Source: Tannerellaceae bacterium
GTDB taxonomy: Bacteria > Bacteroidota > Bacteroidia > Bacteroidales > Tannerellaceae
Direction of reading: 5' to 3'
DNA: 64,000 nucleotides
NCBI GenBank assembly: GCA_031288175.1
Contig: JAITRW010000031.1
Span: 35,358 to 99,357 of the forward strand
In this document: positions 15,785 to 23,310 of the stretch, in pieces
How positions within the stretch are numbered: position 1 is the first letter of the stretch
How the letters are laid out: every line of letters begins with the position of its first letter
The notes under the pieces: generated by a model
Told to the model about the DNA's origin: nothing
The model's database searches: none
What the model saw: only the letters and a program-made list of their open reading frames with translations
Made by a program: the position numbers and the translations under genes

Positions 15785-16231
15785 CAGCCTGAGACAGGCA
15801 GTGTACTTACTGTACCTGTCAAAAATATACGTTTGTAGAGACGGTATGAGGTGTACGGCGACTAACGGTTGCTTTTCATATAACCGTTGTTGCCGTACAC
15901 AGTTGATAACAGGGACTGAGAGTTTTACAGTCCAGGTAAATAATGCCGTTAAACGTTTCAGGTGTATTGTATCTGTTTGATACCTTGTTCGGACTGTGCG
16001 TCCGAAACGGTAAAGGTGATACCCTTGTTGATCGTTACATAATACGTTGATTGTCAGTGGCCTTAATTTCATAAAGAGTGATTCAAACAATGTAGCCAAT
16101 GATGAGCTGAAGAGGGGCTTAGTCTTATTCCATAAGGGATGATTACAATTCCACTAAGTACAATTATAACACGAGGACGTGGTCTCCTCCGTGACGGCGT
16201 CTGCTAATTTCAATTCTACTACGGAGAAAAT
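15785..16231. other. Non-coding stretch with several strong hairpins
   Basis: No convincing gene is seen, but inverted repeats are dense. GACAGG/CCTGTC lies at 15793-15820. A two-part stem-loop pairs GTGTACGGC (15851-15859) with GCCGTACAC (15892-15900) and, inside it, AACGGTT (15864-15870) with AACCGTT (15882-15888). GGACTG/CAGTCC lies at 15913-15933, GTATC/GATAC at 15969-15983, and TTCGGAC/GTCCGAA at 15988-16006. None is followed by a T-run. A minus-strand frame covers part of the stretch (to 16099) but has no recognisable content and overlaps the plus-strand ORF. Confidence 0.5.
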
Positions 16232-16239
16232 AAATTCTT

Positions 16240-16263
16240 TATCTTTGTAGTCCGAACGGTCGG
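16240..16263 (+). promoter_or_regulatory. TetR-gene promoter with operator
   Basis: TATCTTTG (16240-16247) is a consensus -7 box. Five nt later comes CCGAACGGTCGG (16252-16263), an imperfect palindrome with 10 of 12 positions symmetric, placed over the expected start of transcription. The same 12-mer recurs before the ABC genes at 16945. This is the arrangement expected for an autoregulated TetR-family repressor. Confidence 0.6.
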
Positions 16264-16281
16264 TTTTTAATTCGTGGTTTC

Positions 16282-16909
16282 ATGAAAGAAGTTAAAGAAC
16301 ATATACTCAAAACGGCTTTGACGCTTTTTCTTCAAAAGAGCTTCAAGGAGGTAATAATGAATGATATTGTCGAAAAAACGGGAATGTCCAAAGGTGCTTT
16401 TTATCACTATTATAGTAGTAAAGAAAAAGTATTTGAATAGGTAGTAAATAACTTCTTTTCTGGAATTATGATAAGTAATTATGATAAGTAATTATGATGC
16501 ATTTTCCGAGACGTCGCTTAAAGATTTTTATGAAGGATACCTGAATGAACTCGAAGGACATGGAAAGATGCTAAAGGCTATCAACAGAGAGAGAAAAGGA
16601 GAATTTAACGTTAATCATTTCTTGCTGATTTTTGAAGCAATCCGTATCCTGCCATCTTTTTCAAAGAACATTGAAAATCAATATAAAAAAGAGCTGAAAG
16701 CATGGATGAATGTCGTCAGTGCAGCACGTGTCAATAGAGAGATTAAAACAAAAATGAGCGATGAGCAAATCGCCAAGCATTTCATCTATTTGAACGATGG
16801 CATTGAGCTTAATCTGACTATGGACGGACAAGCACAAAAGGTGCGCAAAGAATTACAAACAGCGTGGGATGCGTTTTATGCAATGATTAAAAATAACAAC
16901 CTATCGTAA
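16282..16909 (+). pseudogene. TetR/AcrR family regulator, broken by a stop codon and a 13-bp duplication
   Basis: The first 52 codons encode a clear TetR DNA-binding domain (NDIVEKTGMSKGAFYHYYSSKEKVF), then TAG at 16438-16440 interrupts the frame. Reading continues in frame for 16 codons until a TAA. In between, ATGATAAGTAATT is repeated in tandem (16468-16480 and 16481-16493); because 13 is not a multiple of 3 it shifts the frame. Taking out one copy restores a continuous frame into the ligand-binding part, which ends at 16909 (KDFYEGYLNELEGHGKML onwards). The C-terminal fragment alone could be translated from the second ATG but lacks the DNA-binding domain. Two independent lesions make sequencing error an unlikely sole cause. 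Confidence 0.85.
16468..16493 (+). repeat. 13-bp perfect tandem duplication inside the TetR pseudogene
   Basis: ATGATAAGTAATT occurs twice back to back, followed by ATGATG. The duplication accounts exactly for the frameshift between the two halves of the regulator. Confidence 0.9.
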
Positions 16910-16944
16910 AAACTTGTTTTCTATTTTTTTTGAAAACAAATAAA

Positions 16945-16956
16945 CCGAACGGTCGG
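16945..16956 (+). promoter_or_regulatory. Second TetR-type operator before the ABC genes
   Basis: CCGAACGGTCGG is identical to the site before the TetR gene and lies about 35 nt before the start codon of the ABC ATPase gene. It suggests that the repressor once controlled both units. Confidence 0.55.
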
Positions 16957-16991
16957 GGTTTTTTAAATAATATGAATCGATTGATAATTAA

Positions 16992-17903
16992 ATGAATATG
17001 GCAATGAATGATTATGTATTACGAACAGCAGGTCTTACTAAAAAATATGGAGATACCTGTGCATTACGGGATGTGAACGTTGAAATTAGGCGCGGACAGA
17101 TATACGGCTTGATTGGTCAAAACGGTGCGGGGAAGACAACTTTGATGCGTGCTGTAACCGGATTAATATCCGTGTCGGACGGCGAAATTAAATTGTTCGG
17201 TAAAAAAAGCAAATTCAACTTGCAAGCGGAACGGCGCAAGGTTGGGTAAATCATTGAAACACCGTCGCAAAATTTAGAGATTCAGCGTATCATCAGCGGC
17301 AATCCATATAGGGGAGCGGTTAAGTGCTGTCTGGAAAAAGTCAACCTTACGGATACGAGGCAGAAAAAGGTAAGGGATTTTTCGATGGGAATGAAACAAC
17401 GGCTGGCTTTAGCAATGGCCTTGATTTCCAAACCGGAACTTTTAATTCTGGATGAACTCGTCAACGGTCTCGACCCGAAAGGGATAGTCGAGACACGCGA
17501 GTTCCTGCGTCATCTGGCGCAAGACAAAGGTCTCACCATTATGTTGTCGAGCCATTTGCTGGACGAACTCTCGCAAACTGCCACACACTACGGCATCATT
17601 GACAACGGCAGACTTGTCAGGCAACTTTCGGCTGTAGAACTCTCGTGGGAATCGCGCCGTAGCATTCGCCTCGTTATTGATGGTGAGATTGAAAAAACAG
17701 TCCGATTCTTAAAAGAAGGATTTGATATTGTTGATTTGGAAACAGTGTCGGCAAACGAACTTCGGATATATGACAAAATCAATCAAATACGTGATATTAA
17801 TCGGTTTTTGGTTCAACATGGCATCGGCGTAGAAACCATTTCCATAAACGAACAGCGACTGGAAGAATACTTTGTAAATTTAACAGGAGGAATAAAAGCA
17901 TGA
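16992..17903 (+). pseudogene. ABC transporter ATPase (ABC-2 type), broken by an in-frame stop
   Basis: The frame encodes an ATPase of the antibiotic-export type with Walker A GQNGAGKTTL, signature FSMGMKQRLALA and Walker B LLILDELVNGLDP. TAA at 17247-17249 stops it after 85 codons, although the same frame runs on to 17903. Just after the stop the sequence IIETPSQNLEIQR appears to lack about ten codons that normally separate ETPS from the NLEIQR-like segment, so there is also an in-frame deletion near the Q-loop. Walker B has DEL where DEP is usual. The product is therefore very probably inactive. The protein type and base composition are more like Firmicutes transporters, suggesting transfer. 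Confidence 0.8.
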
Positions 17904-18751
17904 AAGATTTGATAAACAAATTCCGGGCGTCCAGAGCAGTGAAATCGAACTGGATTGCCGGTATAAAAGAACTTATAAAAGCTGAATGGTATAAACTTTA
18001 CTGTAGTAAGTTGTTTTTGATAATACTTACTAGCGTAGCTATATATTCGGCGATTCAGGTTGGATTAGTTTATTTTGTCCATTCGAGCGATATGACTGCC
18101 CAACAGGATGCTCATCTGTCGGACATGTTTAATTTTGAGCCGCTGGGACAAAACGGCATACTGATGATTGGAAATGCTTCCCTGATACTGTCCATCTGTA
18201 TTGCCGCTTTCTCGAGTTTGTTTGTAGCGTCCGAATTTCAGCAAAATACCATCAGGGCTGCGCTTGCGCTTGGCAAGAAGCGGATTTATGTGTATCTGTC
18301 CAAACTGATTGTGCTTTGTATTGCGGTTGTTTTGTTCGTTATAGCATCAGCCGCTGTCAGTACGGCGGGTTTAACATTGTTGTACGGGTTCGGCGAAGTT
18401 CCGATTTTGGAATACGTCCGGCAGGTCTTGAGCGTGTTTTCGACACAGATGAAATTGTACTGTACCTTTGCGTCGGTGTTCTGCATGATTGCCTTCCTTT
18501 GCCGGAATGTAGGCGTAACGGTTGTATTAAATGTGGCTTACGCTTTGCTCACATCAATTTTGATGTCGTTTTTAGCGTCTTTCGATGCGCTGGCTTTTAT
18601 CGTGAAAGGCTTTCCGCAATATTACATTATGGTGCTTAATCAATCCAATGACTTATCATTTTATGTGACTGCAACGGTAGTTAGCCTGTTTTATATCATT
18701 GTTCCGTGTATTATCGGACTTTACGTTTTCCAGAGAACGGATATAAAATAA
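17900..18751 (+). CDS. ABC-2 type permease subunit
   Basis: The 283-residue protein has about six hydrophobic segments, beginning with LFLIILTSVAIYSAIQVGLVYFV and ending with YIIVPCIIGLYVF, and the conserved SEFQQNTIRAALALGKKR cytoplasmic loop common to bacitracin/lantibiotic-immunity type permeases. It would form the membrane part of the exporter whose ATPase gene lies just upstream and is broken. The ATG overlaps the ATPase stop (ATGA). The reading frame itself is intact, so it is an orphan subunit unless another ATPase serves it. Confidence 0.82.
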   Translation: MKDLINKFRASRAVKSNWIAGIKELIKAEWYKLYCSKLFLIILTSVAIYSAIQVGLVYFVHSSDMTAQQDAHLSDMFNFEPLGQNGILMIGNASLILSICIAAFSSLFVASEFQQNTIRAALALGKKRIYVYLSKLIVLCIAVVLFVIASAAVSTAGLTLLYGFGEVPILEYVRQVLSVFSTQMKLYCTFASVFCMIAFLCRNVGVTVVLNVAYALLTSILMSFLASFDALAFIVKGFPQYYIMVLNQSNDLSFYVTATVVSLFYIIVPCIIGLYVFQRTDIK

Positions 18752-18767
18752 AGAACAATGATCCGAT

Positions 18768-20624
18768 TTATTTTAAATTTGTATAAGATTTAGTGCTCCA
18801 AATGGATTCACAAATGGCCTGATATAGCTTTTGTCTATCTGAAATGTCTGCCTTCCTAAATTCTTTGTGAGCCTTGAAGGGGAAGGTCAATTTGTTGTTC
18901 ATGGAAAGAAAATTTGGATTGTTTTGGTAGGTTAGTGGACAAAGACTTTGAACCAACAAATTTTCTTTTATGTAATGGTTTAGCTTATCATTGTATGGTT
19001 TAGCACCATAAGATTGATTCGTTCCTCTTGGTAAAAGAACCAATGCACCAATCCTATTACGGTATTTCTGGAAATCTGATTCCTGTTCAAATTCTTCTTT
19101 GTGATCAGCATATTTATCAGCCCATATGTGTTCCACTTCAAAAGATTTACCACCAGGATTGTGATAATATTTCTCGAATGAAGAATTCAAACCGGATTGT
19201 TGCTCTACGTAAGATGTAATTCTTGAAAGTAAAAACTTTACAAACACCCCGTTTTGACTATGTAGACGAAAATTTTGTACTCCCACCCAAGGTTCTTCCA
19301 TTTCATCTAATTTCCGTTTTAAAATGTCCTTGAGTTTATGCACTTCGGTTCTTCTGATTTCTTTAACCAGCGTATACATAGTATAACGGATGGAACTCGA
19401 AGCAAACTTTCTAAAGTTAACAGACCTGCGAACTACGAATATTTCAATATACCGTGCCACTAAATCAATTTTTTCAAGTACGGTATCTGAATTATCAGTT
19501 GTTTGCAGTGAAGCAAGTAGTAAAGGGTAGCTGAGTGAGTTTGCAATACCCCATCTCTTGATATAAAATACATGTGAAAGTGTATCCGTTAATTTTCGTT
19601 CAGCAGTCAATATATGTTTGTAGGCATTCAAAAAGAATTTGAAGTCTTTATCAATAAACGACTGAAAACCTTCCGAATCTTCCTGTTTGATTCCAACTTT
19701 ATTTAAATTATCTCTAAACCAACTATGAAAATGAGTTCCTATTTTCTCGAAATCTTCATTTTTTGAACCTGCCTTCGCCTGTCTGATGCTTTCTGCATAC
19801 TGTGCCCTGAACCATGCCTGAATAAAGCGTTGGTCTTCATCTTTATCGTAAGTATGAAGTTCTTGTATAGCTATTTTCCAAAGCTCATTTGCTTTTTGAC
19901 GTTTCTTGCTGTCTTCAAATTTGGATAAGATGAACCCTTTGAACATTTCTGTGGGAGTAAGATTCAACCCCCTGTCGTTCATGGTTTCAAAAATGGTGTA
20001 GGCATTTTCATCCGAATAGGCGATAATTTCCACTAAAATTACATTATATCTCAACCAGTCTATAAAAAAGGGAAGTATTATATGTTTTTTTATTTCCTCC
20101 GGAAATGCTTTTTCAATATCACCATAACGAGATATCATATTTAGAGTAGATTCATCATCAGTTTCTTTCGCTTCATATACTCCTGATTTAAACAGCGATT
20201 CCATACAAGAGATGCGTTCATCTACTTGAATGTTGAAGGACATCTCTCCGTATTTTTCAGAGAAAACTAAAGGTTCCAACTTTTCCTTCAAACCAAGTTC
20301 CTTCTGTAAATTATTCAAATAGATAAGAAGTAGCGTCAAAGAAGTAAGGCGTTGCTGACCATCTATAATGCTTCGCTGTCCGTCTTTCTCGCTCACTACA
20401 AATGACCCCAAATAGTAAGAGTTGTAATTTTCAATATCCTTACGTTTGTGTTCGGGCTTATATTCATTCAAGAAGGAGGCTGTCAAGTCCGATACTAACT
20501 GTTCAATATGGCGTTCTTCCCATTGGTATTCACGTTGAAAGTAATCCACTGTGTATTTCTTATCGTCCAATACTTCTGTGATGGAACGATGGTGTGCTTC
20601 TACTTTATTGTTTAGTTTACTCAT
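18768..20624 (-). CDS. GmrSD-type restriction protein (DUF262 plus DUF1524)
   Basis: The 618-residue protein starts with a DUF262 (GmrS-like) domain: YTVDYFQREYQWEERHIEQL, then IIDGQQRLTSLTLLL, the nucleotide-dependent ParB-like core, and FETMNDRGLNLTPTEMFKG. The C-terminal third is a DUF1524 (GmrD-like) HNH nuclease with EVEHIWADKY, NRIGALVLLP and NQSYGAKPYNDKL. Single-chain proteins of this kind include type IV restriction enzymes against modified phage DNA; that role here is inference. It stands alone in an AT-rich stretch, opposite in direction to the ABC genes and downstream of tRNA-Asp with a terminator between. No methylase or other defence gene is adjacent. Confidence 0.85.
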   Translation of the reverse strand: MSKLNNKVEAHHRSITEVLDDKKYTVDYFQREYQWEERHIEQLVSDLTASFLNEYKPEHKRKDIENYNSYYLGSFVVSEKDGQRSIIDGQQRLTSLTLLLIYLNNLQKELGLKEKLEPLVFSEKYGEMSFNIQVDERISCMESLFKSGVYEAKETDDESTLNMISRYGDIEKAFPEEIKKHIILPFFIDWLRYNVILVEIIAYSDENAYTIFETMNDRGLNLTPTEMFKGFILSKFEDSKKRQKANELWKIAIQELHTYDKDEDQRFIQAWFRAQYAESIRQAKAGSKNEDFEKIGTHFHSWFRDNLNKVGIKQEDSEGFQSFIDKDFKFFLNAYKHILTAERKLTDTLSHVFYIKRWGIANSLSYPLLLASLQTTDNSDTVLEKIDLVARYIEIFVVRRSVNFRKFASSSIRYTMYTLVKEIRRTEVHKLKDILKRKLDEMEEPWVGVQNFRLHSQNGVFVKFLLSRITSYVEQQSGLNSSFEKYYHNPGGKSFEVEHIWADKYADHKEEFEQESDFQKYRNRIGALVLLPRGTNQSYGAKPYNDKLNHYIKENLLVQSLCPLTYQNNPNFLSMNNKLTFPFKAHKEFRKADISDRQKLYQAICESIWSTKSYTNLK

Positions 20625-20640
20625 GGCATTTCGGATTCAA

Positions 20641-20673
20641 AATAAAAGCCTGTTAATCAATTTATTAACAGGC
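20641..20673 (-). terminator. Intrinsic terminator after tRNA-Asp
   Basis: On the minus strand GCCTGTTAAT (20664-20673) and ATTAACAGGC (20648-20657) form a perfect 10-bp stem with a 6-nt loop, followed by TTTTATT. It lies 7 nt after the tRNA and 16 nt before the nuclease gene. Confidence 0.85.
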
Positions 20674-20680
20674 CTCCGAG

Positions 20681-20754
20681 CGGTATGGACGGGACTCGAA
20701 CCCGCGACCCCCTGCGTGACAGGCAGGTATTCTAACCAGCTGAACTACCACACC
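20681..20754 (-). tRNA. tRNA-Asp (anticodon GTC)
   Basis: The acceptor stem is GGTGTGG against CCATACC with one G-U pair, with discriminator G. The D arm is GTTCAGCTGGTTAGAAT. The anticodon stem-loop CCTGC-CTGTCAC-GCAGG gives GTC. The T arm is GCGGG-TTCGAGT-CCCGT. The body is close to Escherichia coli tRNA-Asp. CCA is not encoded. Confidence 0.96.
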
Positions 20755-20785
20755 AACTCTAATACTTCTCCCTCCAAATACACCG

Positions 20786-20815
20786 CAAAGATACTACTTT
20801 TCTTGAACTCGCAAA
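20786..20815 (-). promoter_or_regulatory. Promoter of tRNA-Asp (TTTG-18-TATCTTTG)
   Basis: On the minus strand TTTG (20812-20815) is followed after 18 nt by TATCTTTG (20786-20793), and the tRNA starts about 31 nt later. Its -33 box lies inside the divergent metF promoter. Confidence 0.7.
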
Positions 20816-20835
20816 AAAAGGAACTTTTATCTTTG
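20803..20835 (+). promoter_or_regulatory. Promoter of metF
   Basis: TTG (20803-20805) is followed after 22 nt by TATCTTTG (20828-20835). The metF ATG is 48 nt downstream. The element interleaves with the divergent tRNA-Asp promoter. Confidence 0.6.
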
Positions 20836-20883
20836 CATCCGCCTCTGCGGAAAGGAGGTAGTATATCATTGTAAGTGTGTCAC

Positions 20884-21834
20884 ATGAGAGTAACAGATTT
20901 GATTACCTGTGGAGGCAAGACAGCCTTCTCCTTTGAAGTGTTGCCTCCTTTGAAAGGAAACAGTATTGACAACGTCTACGGGATCATAGATCAACTGTTG
21001 GACTTTGACCCTCAATACGTCAACATCACATCGCATCACAGTGAGGCGATCTATAAAGAATTAGCAAACGGTTCCGTACAGAAAGTAAACGTCCGGAAAC
21101 GTCCGGGTTCGGTAGCCATCGCATCGGCTATTCAGAATAAGTACCACATTCCGGCAGTCCCGCATATCCTCTGCAAGGGATTCACTAAAGAGGAGACAGA
21201 GTATGCACTGATAGATCTGAGTTTTTTAGGTGTATTTAACCTTTTATTGTTACGAGGAGATGACAAATCAACAGAAAGAATGTCACATCCTGAGCAATAC
21301 CATAGCCATGCCACGGATTTACAGAAGCAGGTAAATGATTTTAACCGGGGAATAGCCCTTGATGGTTCGACTTTCAAAGTCAGCGAGAGTTCTTTCTCCT
21401 ACGGCATGGCTTGTTATCCGGAAAAGCACGAAGAAGCCCCAAACAGAGCGTCGGATCTGTTTTATGCGAAAGAAAAAGTGAGGCAAGGGGCAGAGTATCT
21501 GGTCACACAGATGTTCTTTGACAATACCAAATACTACACTTTTGTAGAAGATTGCCGGGCGGCCGGTATTACCGTACCTATTGTTCCGGGTATCAAGCCT
21601 GTAGTATTTAAAAACCAATTGACCGTGTTGCCGCGAGTATTCCGTTCCGATATACCGGAAATCTTTGCTGCCGAGTTACGCAAGTGCAAGGACGACAGTG
21701 AAGCTAAGGCGGTAGGCATAGAATGGTGCATTCAGCAATGTCAAGATCTGATAGCCCATGGCGTGCCGAGTCTTCATTTTTATACTTTACTAGCTGCCGA
21801 GAGTGTCTACAAAGTAGCGAAGGAAGTGTTTTGA
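20884..21834 (+). CDS. metF: Methylenetetrahydrofolate reductase
   Basis: MetF reduces 5,10-methylene-THF to 5-methyl-THF, the methyl donor for methionine synthesis. The TIM-barrel protein shows SFEVLPPLKG with the catalytic Glu, YVNITSHHS, VPHILCKGFTKEE, NLLLLRGDD, SFSYGMACYPEKHEEAPN and YLVTQMFFDN, all at expected places. The length of 316 residues is normal. The frame opens with a GTG three codons earlier, but the ATG at 20884 gives the standard N-terminus. It stands alone behind its own promoter. Confidence 0.96.
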   Translation: MRVTDLITCGGKTAFSFEVLPPLKGNSIDNVYGIIDQLLDFDPQYVNITSHHSEAIYKELANGSVQKVNVRKRPGSVAIASAIQNKYHIPAVPHILCKGFTKEETEYALIDLSFLGVFNLLLLRGDDKSTERMSHPEQYHSHATDLQKQVNDFNRGIALDGSTFKVSESSFSYGMACYPEKHEEAPNRASDLFYAKEKVRQGAEYLVTQMFFDNTKYYTFVEDCRAAGITVPIVPGIKPVVFKNQLTVLPRVFRSDIPEIFAAELRKCKDDSEAKAVGIEWCIQQCQDLIAHGVPSLHFYTLLAAESVYKVAKEVF

Positions 21835-21849
21835 AACCGCTAAATTATG

Positions 21850-21857
21850 TACGTTTG
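21850..21857 (+). promoter_or_regulatory. -7 box of the dksA-like-lspA-DUF4296 operon
   Basis: TACGTTTG lies in the gap after metF and 50 nt before the dksA-like ATG. Confidence 0.5.
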
Positions 21858-21907
21858 CATTCTCATAGAGAAATGGGCTGTAATGTTTTACGTTAATCTA
21901 AACAGCT

Positions 21908-22285
21908 ATGGCAGAAAAGACTAGATACTCAGATGCCGAATTAGAGGAGTTCCGTGCTATCATACAAGCGAAACTTGATAAGGCAAAGAAAGATTACGAC
22001 GAGTTAAAATCCGGAGTGAGCAATGAGGGAAATGACGTAGAAGATACTTCTCCCACCTTCAAAGTGTTGGAAGAAGGAGCTTCTACCTTATCAAAAGAAG
22101 AATCAGGGCGATTGGCGCAGCGACAGATGAAATTCATACAGTCCCTGCAGGCCGCTTTGGTACGTATCGAAAATAAGACTTACGGAATTTGCCGTGAGAC
22201 GGGAAAGTTGATTCCTAAGGAACGTTTACGTGCTGTACCTCATGCTACGCTAAGTATTGAAGCTAAAGAGGGCGGTATCCGCTAA
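21908..22285 (+). CDS. DksA/TraR-family protein lacking most zinc-finger cysteines
   Basis: The 125-residue protein has the DksA plan: an N-terminal helical coiled coil with the NEGNDVEDTSPT acidic tip region, then the globular end YGICRETGKLIPKERLRAVPHATLSIEA. DksA family proteins bind the secondary channel of RNA polymerase and act with ppGpp. Only one of the four zinc-ligand Cys positions is kept (CRET, then S and A where Cys is usual), so it resembles zinc-independent DksA2-type variants. It is followed after 3 nt by lspA. Confidence 0.88.
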   Translation: MAEKTRYSDAELEEFRAIIQAKLDKAKKDYDELKSGVSNEGNDVEDTSPTFKVLEEGASTLSKEESGRLAQRQMKFIQSLQAALVRIENKTYGICRETGKLIPKERLRAVPHATLSIEAKEGGIR

Positions 22286-22288
22286 CGT

Positions 22289-22927
22289 ATGGCGAAATGT
22301 TCGAAAGGGAGAGGAGCGTTAGGCGTAATTACGCTGATACTCTTTTTTGACCAGTTATCGAAGTTCTGGGTAAAGACACACATGGAGTTGCATGAAAGCA
22401 TCGTTGTGACCCCTTGGTTTCAGATCTATTTTACAGAAAACCCTGGAATGGCATTCGGGATGGAAGTGGTAGATAAGTTGTTTTTAACCCTCTTCCGGAT
22501 CGTAGCGATGGTTGCCATCGGATGGTTCTTATATAAATTGGTCAAGAGAAATGTTTCTTTTGGCTTAGTAGCCTGTTTTGCAATGATCTTGGCGGGGGCA
22601 ATAGGTAATATCGTTGACTCTATTTGCTATGGAGTAATTTTCAATAGCAGCGTAGGGCAGGTAGCCGCCTTTCTTCCACTCAATGGAGGTTATGGGGAGT
22701 GGTTACATGGCAAAGTGGTGGACATGCTTTATTTTCCTTTGATACAAACCCGTTTCCCCGACTGGTTTCCACTATGGGGCGGGGCGGAATTCATATTTTT
22801 CCGTCCCGTTTTCAACCTGGCAGATTCCTCAATATGCGTCAGCGTCTTTCTGCTCCTTATCTTCTATCGCAAGTCGCTTTCCACGTTGACGGTATTCGAT
22901 AAAAAGAAAGCCAATGGTAAACGGTAA
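22289..22927 (+). CDS. lspA: Lipoprotein signal peptidase (signal peptidase II)
   Basis: LspA is the inner-membrane aspartyl protease that removes signal peptides from diacylated prolipoproteins. The protein has an N-terminal helix with ILFFDQLSKFWVK, then FTENPGMAFGM, the first catalytic Asp in GAIGNIVDS and the second in FNLADSSICVSV, with hydrophobic helices between. At 212 residues it is longer than the E. coli enzyme (164), mainly from an insertion between the two catalytic motifs, which is common in Bacteroidota. It overlaps the start of the next gene, itself a lipoprotein, by 14 nt. Confidence 0.95.
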   Translation: MAKCSKGRGALGVITLILFFDQLSKFWVKTHMELHESIVVTPWFQIYFTENPGMAFGMEVVDKLFLTLFRIVAMVAIGWFLYKLVKRNVSFGLVACFAMILAGAIGNIVDSICYGVIFNSSVGQVAAFLPLNGGYGEWLHGKVVDMLYFPLIQTRFPDWFPLWGGAEFIFFRPVFNLADSSICVSVFLLLIFYRKSLSTLTVFDKKKANGKR

Positions 22928-23255
22928 AAGCGCCCGACTTTCCGTTCTCCTCTTTTTTGTTGTCTTTTTTGGTTGCGGACGAGTACCGAAGGGAATATTG
23001 TCGGAAAAAGAGATGGAAGCAGTGCTTACGGACATGTTAAAGGCGGAGGCTTGGATAGGTTTAGAGCCGACGGTTTATCGAAATGATACTGTAAAGGCAA
23101 TGGTATATGAATCTGTCTTTCACAAATACAATATCAGTCGGGAAATCTACGATACTTCGTTAGTTTGGTATGGGCGTAACATAGACGTCTATTTGCAGGT
23201 CTGCGAACAAGTCTTGACAAATTTGGAAAAGCAAATAAACTCGGATTCTTCATAG
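22914..23255 (+). CDS. DUF4296 lipoprotein
   Basis: This small protein has a lipoprotein signal peptide (LSVLLFFVVFFGCGRVP) with Cys21 as the lipidated residue. The mature part starts with PKGILSEKEMEAVLTDMLKAEAW, the pattern of the DUF4296 family, which has no known function and is mostly found in Bacteroidota. It overlaps the 3' end of lspA, so it is co-translated with the enzyme that would process it. Confidence 0.82.
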   Translation: MVNGKSARLSVLLFFVVFFGCGRVPKGILSEKEMEAVLTDMLKAEAWIGLEPTVYRNDTVKAMVYESVFHKYNISREIYDTSLVWYGRNIDVYLQVCEQVLTNLEKQINSDSS

Positions 23256-23298
23256 TTTCACCCTACCGGTTCACAGATGTGAGACAGGTCTGTTTGGT

Positions 23299-23306
23299 TA
23301 CATTTG
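23299..23306 (+). promoter_or_regulatory. -7 box immediately before the BadF-type kinase gene
   Basis: TACATTTG ends 4 nt before the ATG at 23311. With normal spacing transcription would begin at about the A of the start codon, giving a leaderless mRNA. Confidence 0.55.
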
Positions 23307-23310
23307 TAGC

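Noticed and set aside
15793..15820. Hairpin after the small unknown ORF as an intrinsic terminator
   Set aside because: The stem is followed by A residues on the plus strand and by a mixed sequence on the minus strand, not by a T-run.
15590..16099. Minus-strand frame of 169 codons near the hairpin-rich stretch
   Set aside because: It overlaps the plus-strand ORF that has an upstream -7 box, shows no recognisable motifs and crosses several hairpins; more likely chance.
15153..20754. Integrative element bounded by tRNA-Arg and tRNA-Asp
   Set aside because: No integrase, no duplicated tRNA 3' end and no direct repeats at the borders were seen, so only a base-composition and content argument remains.
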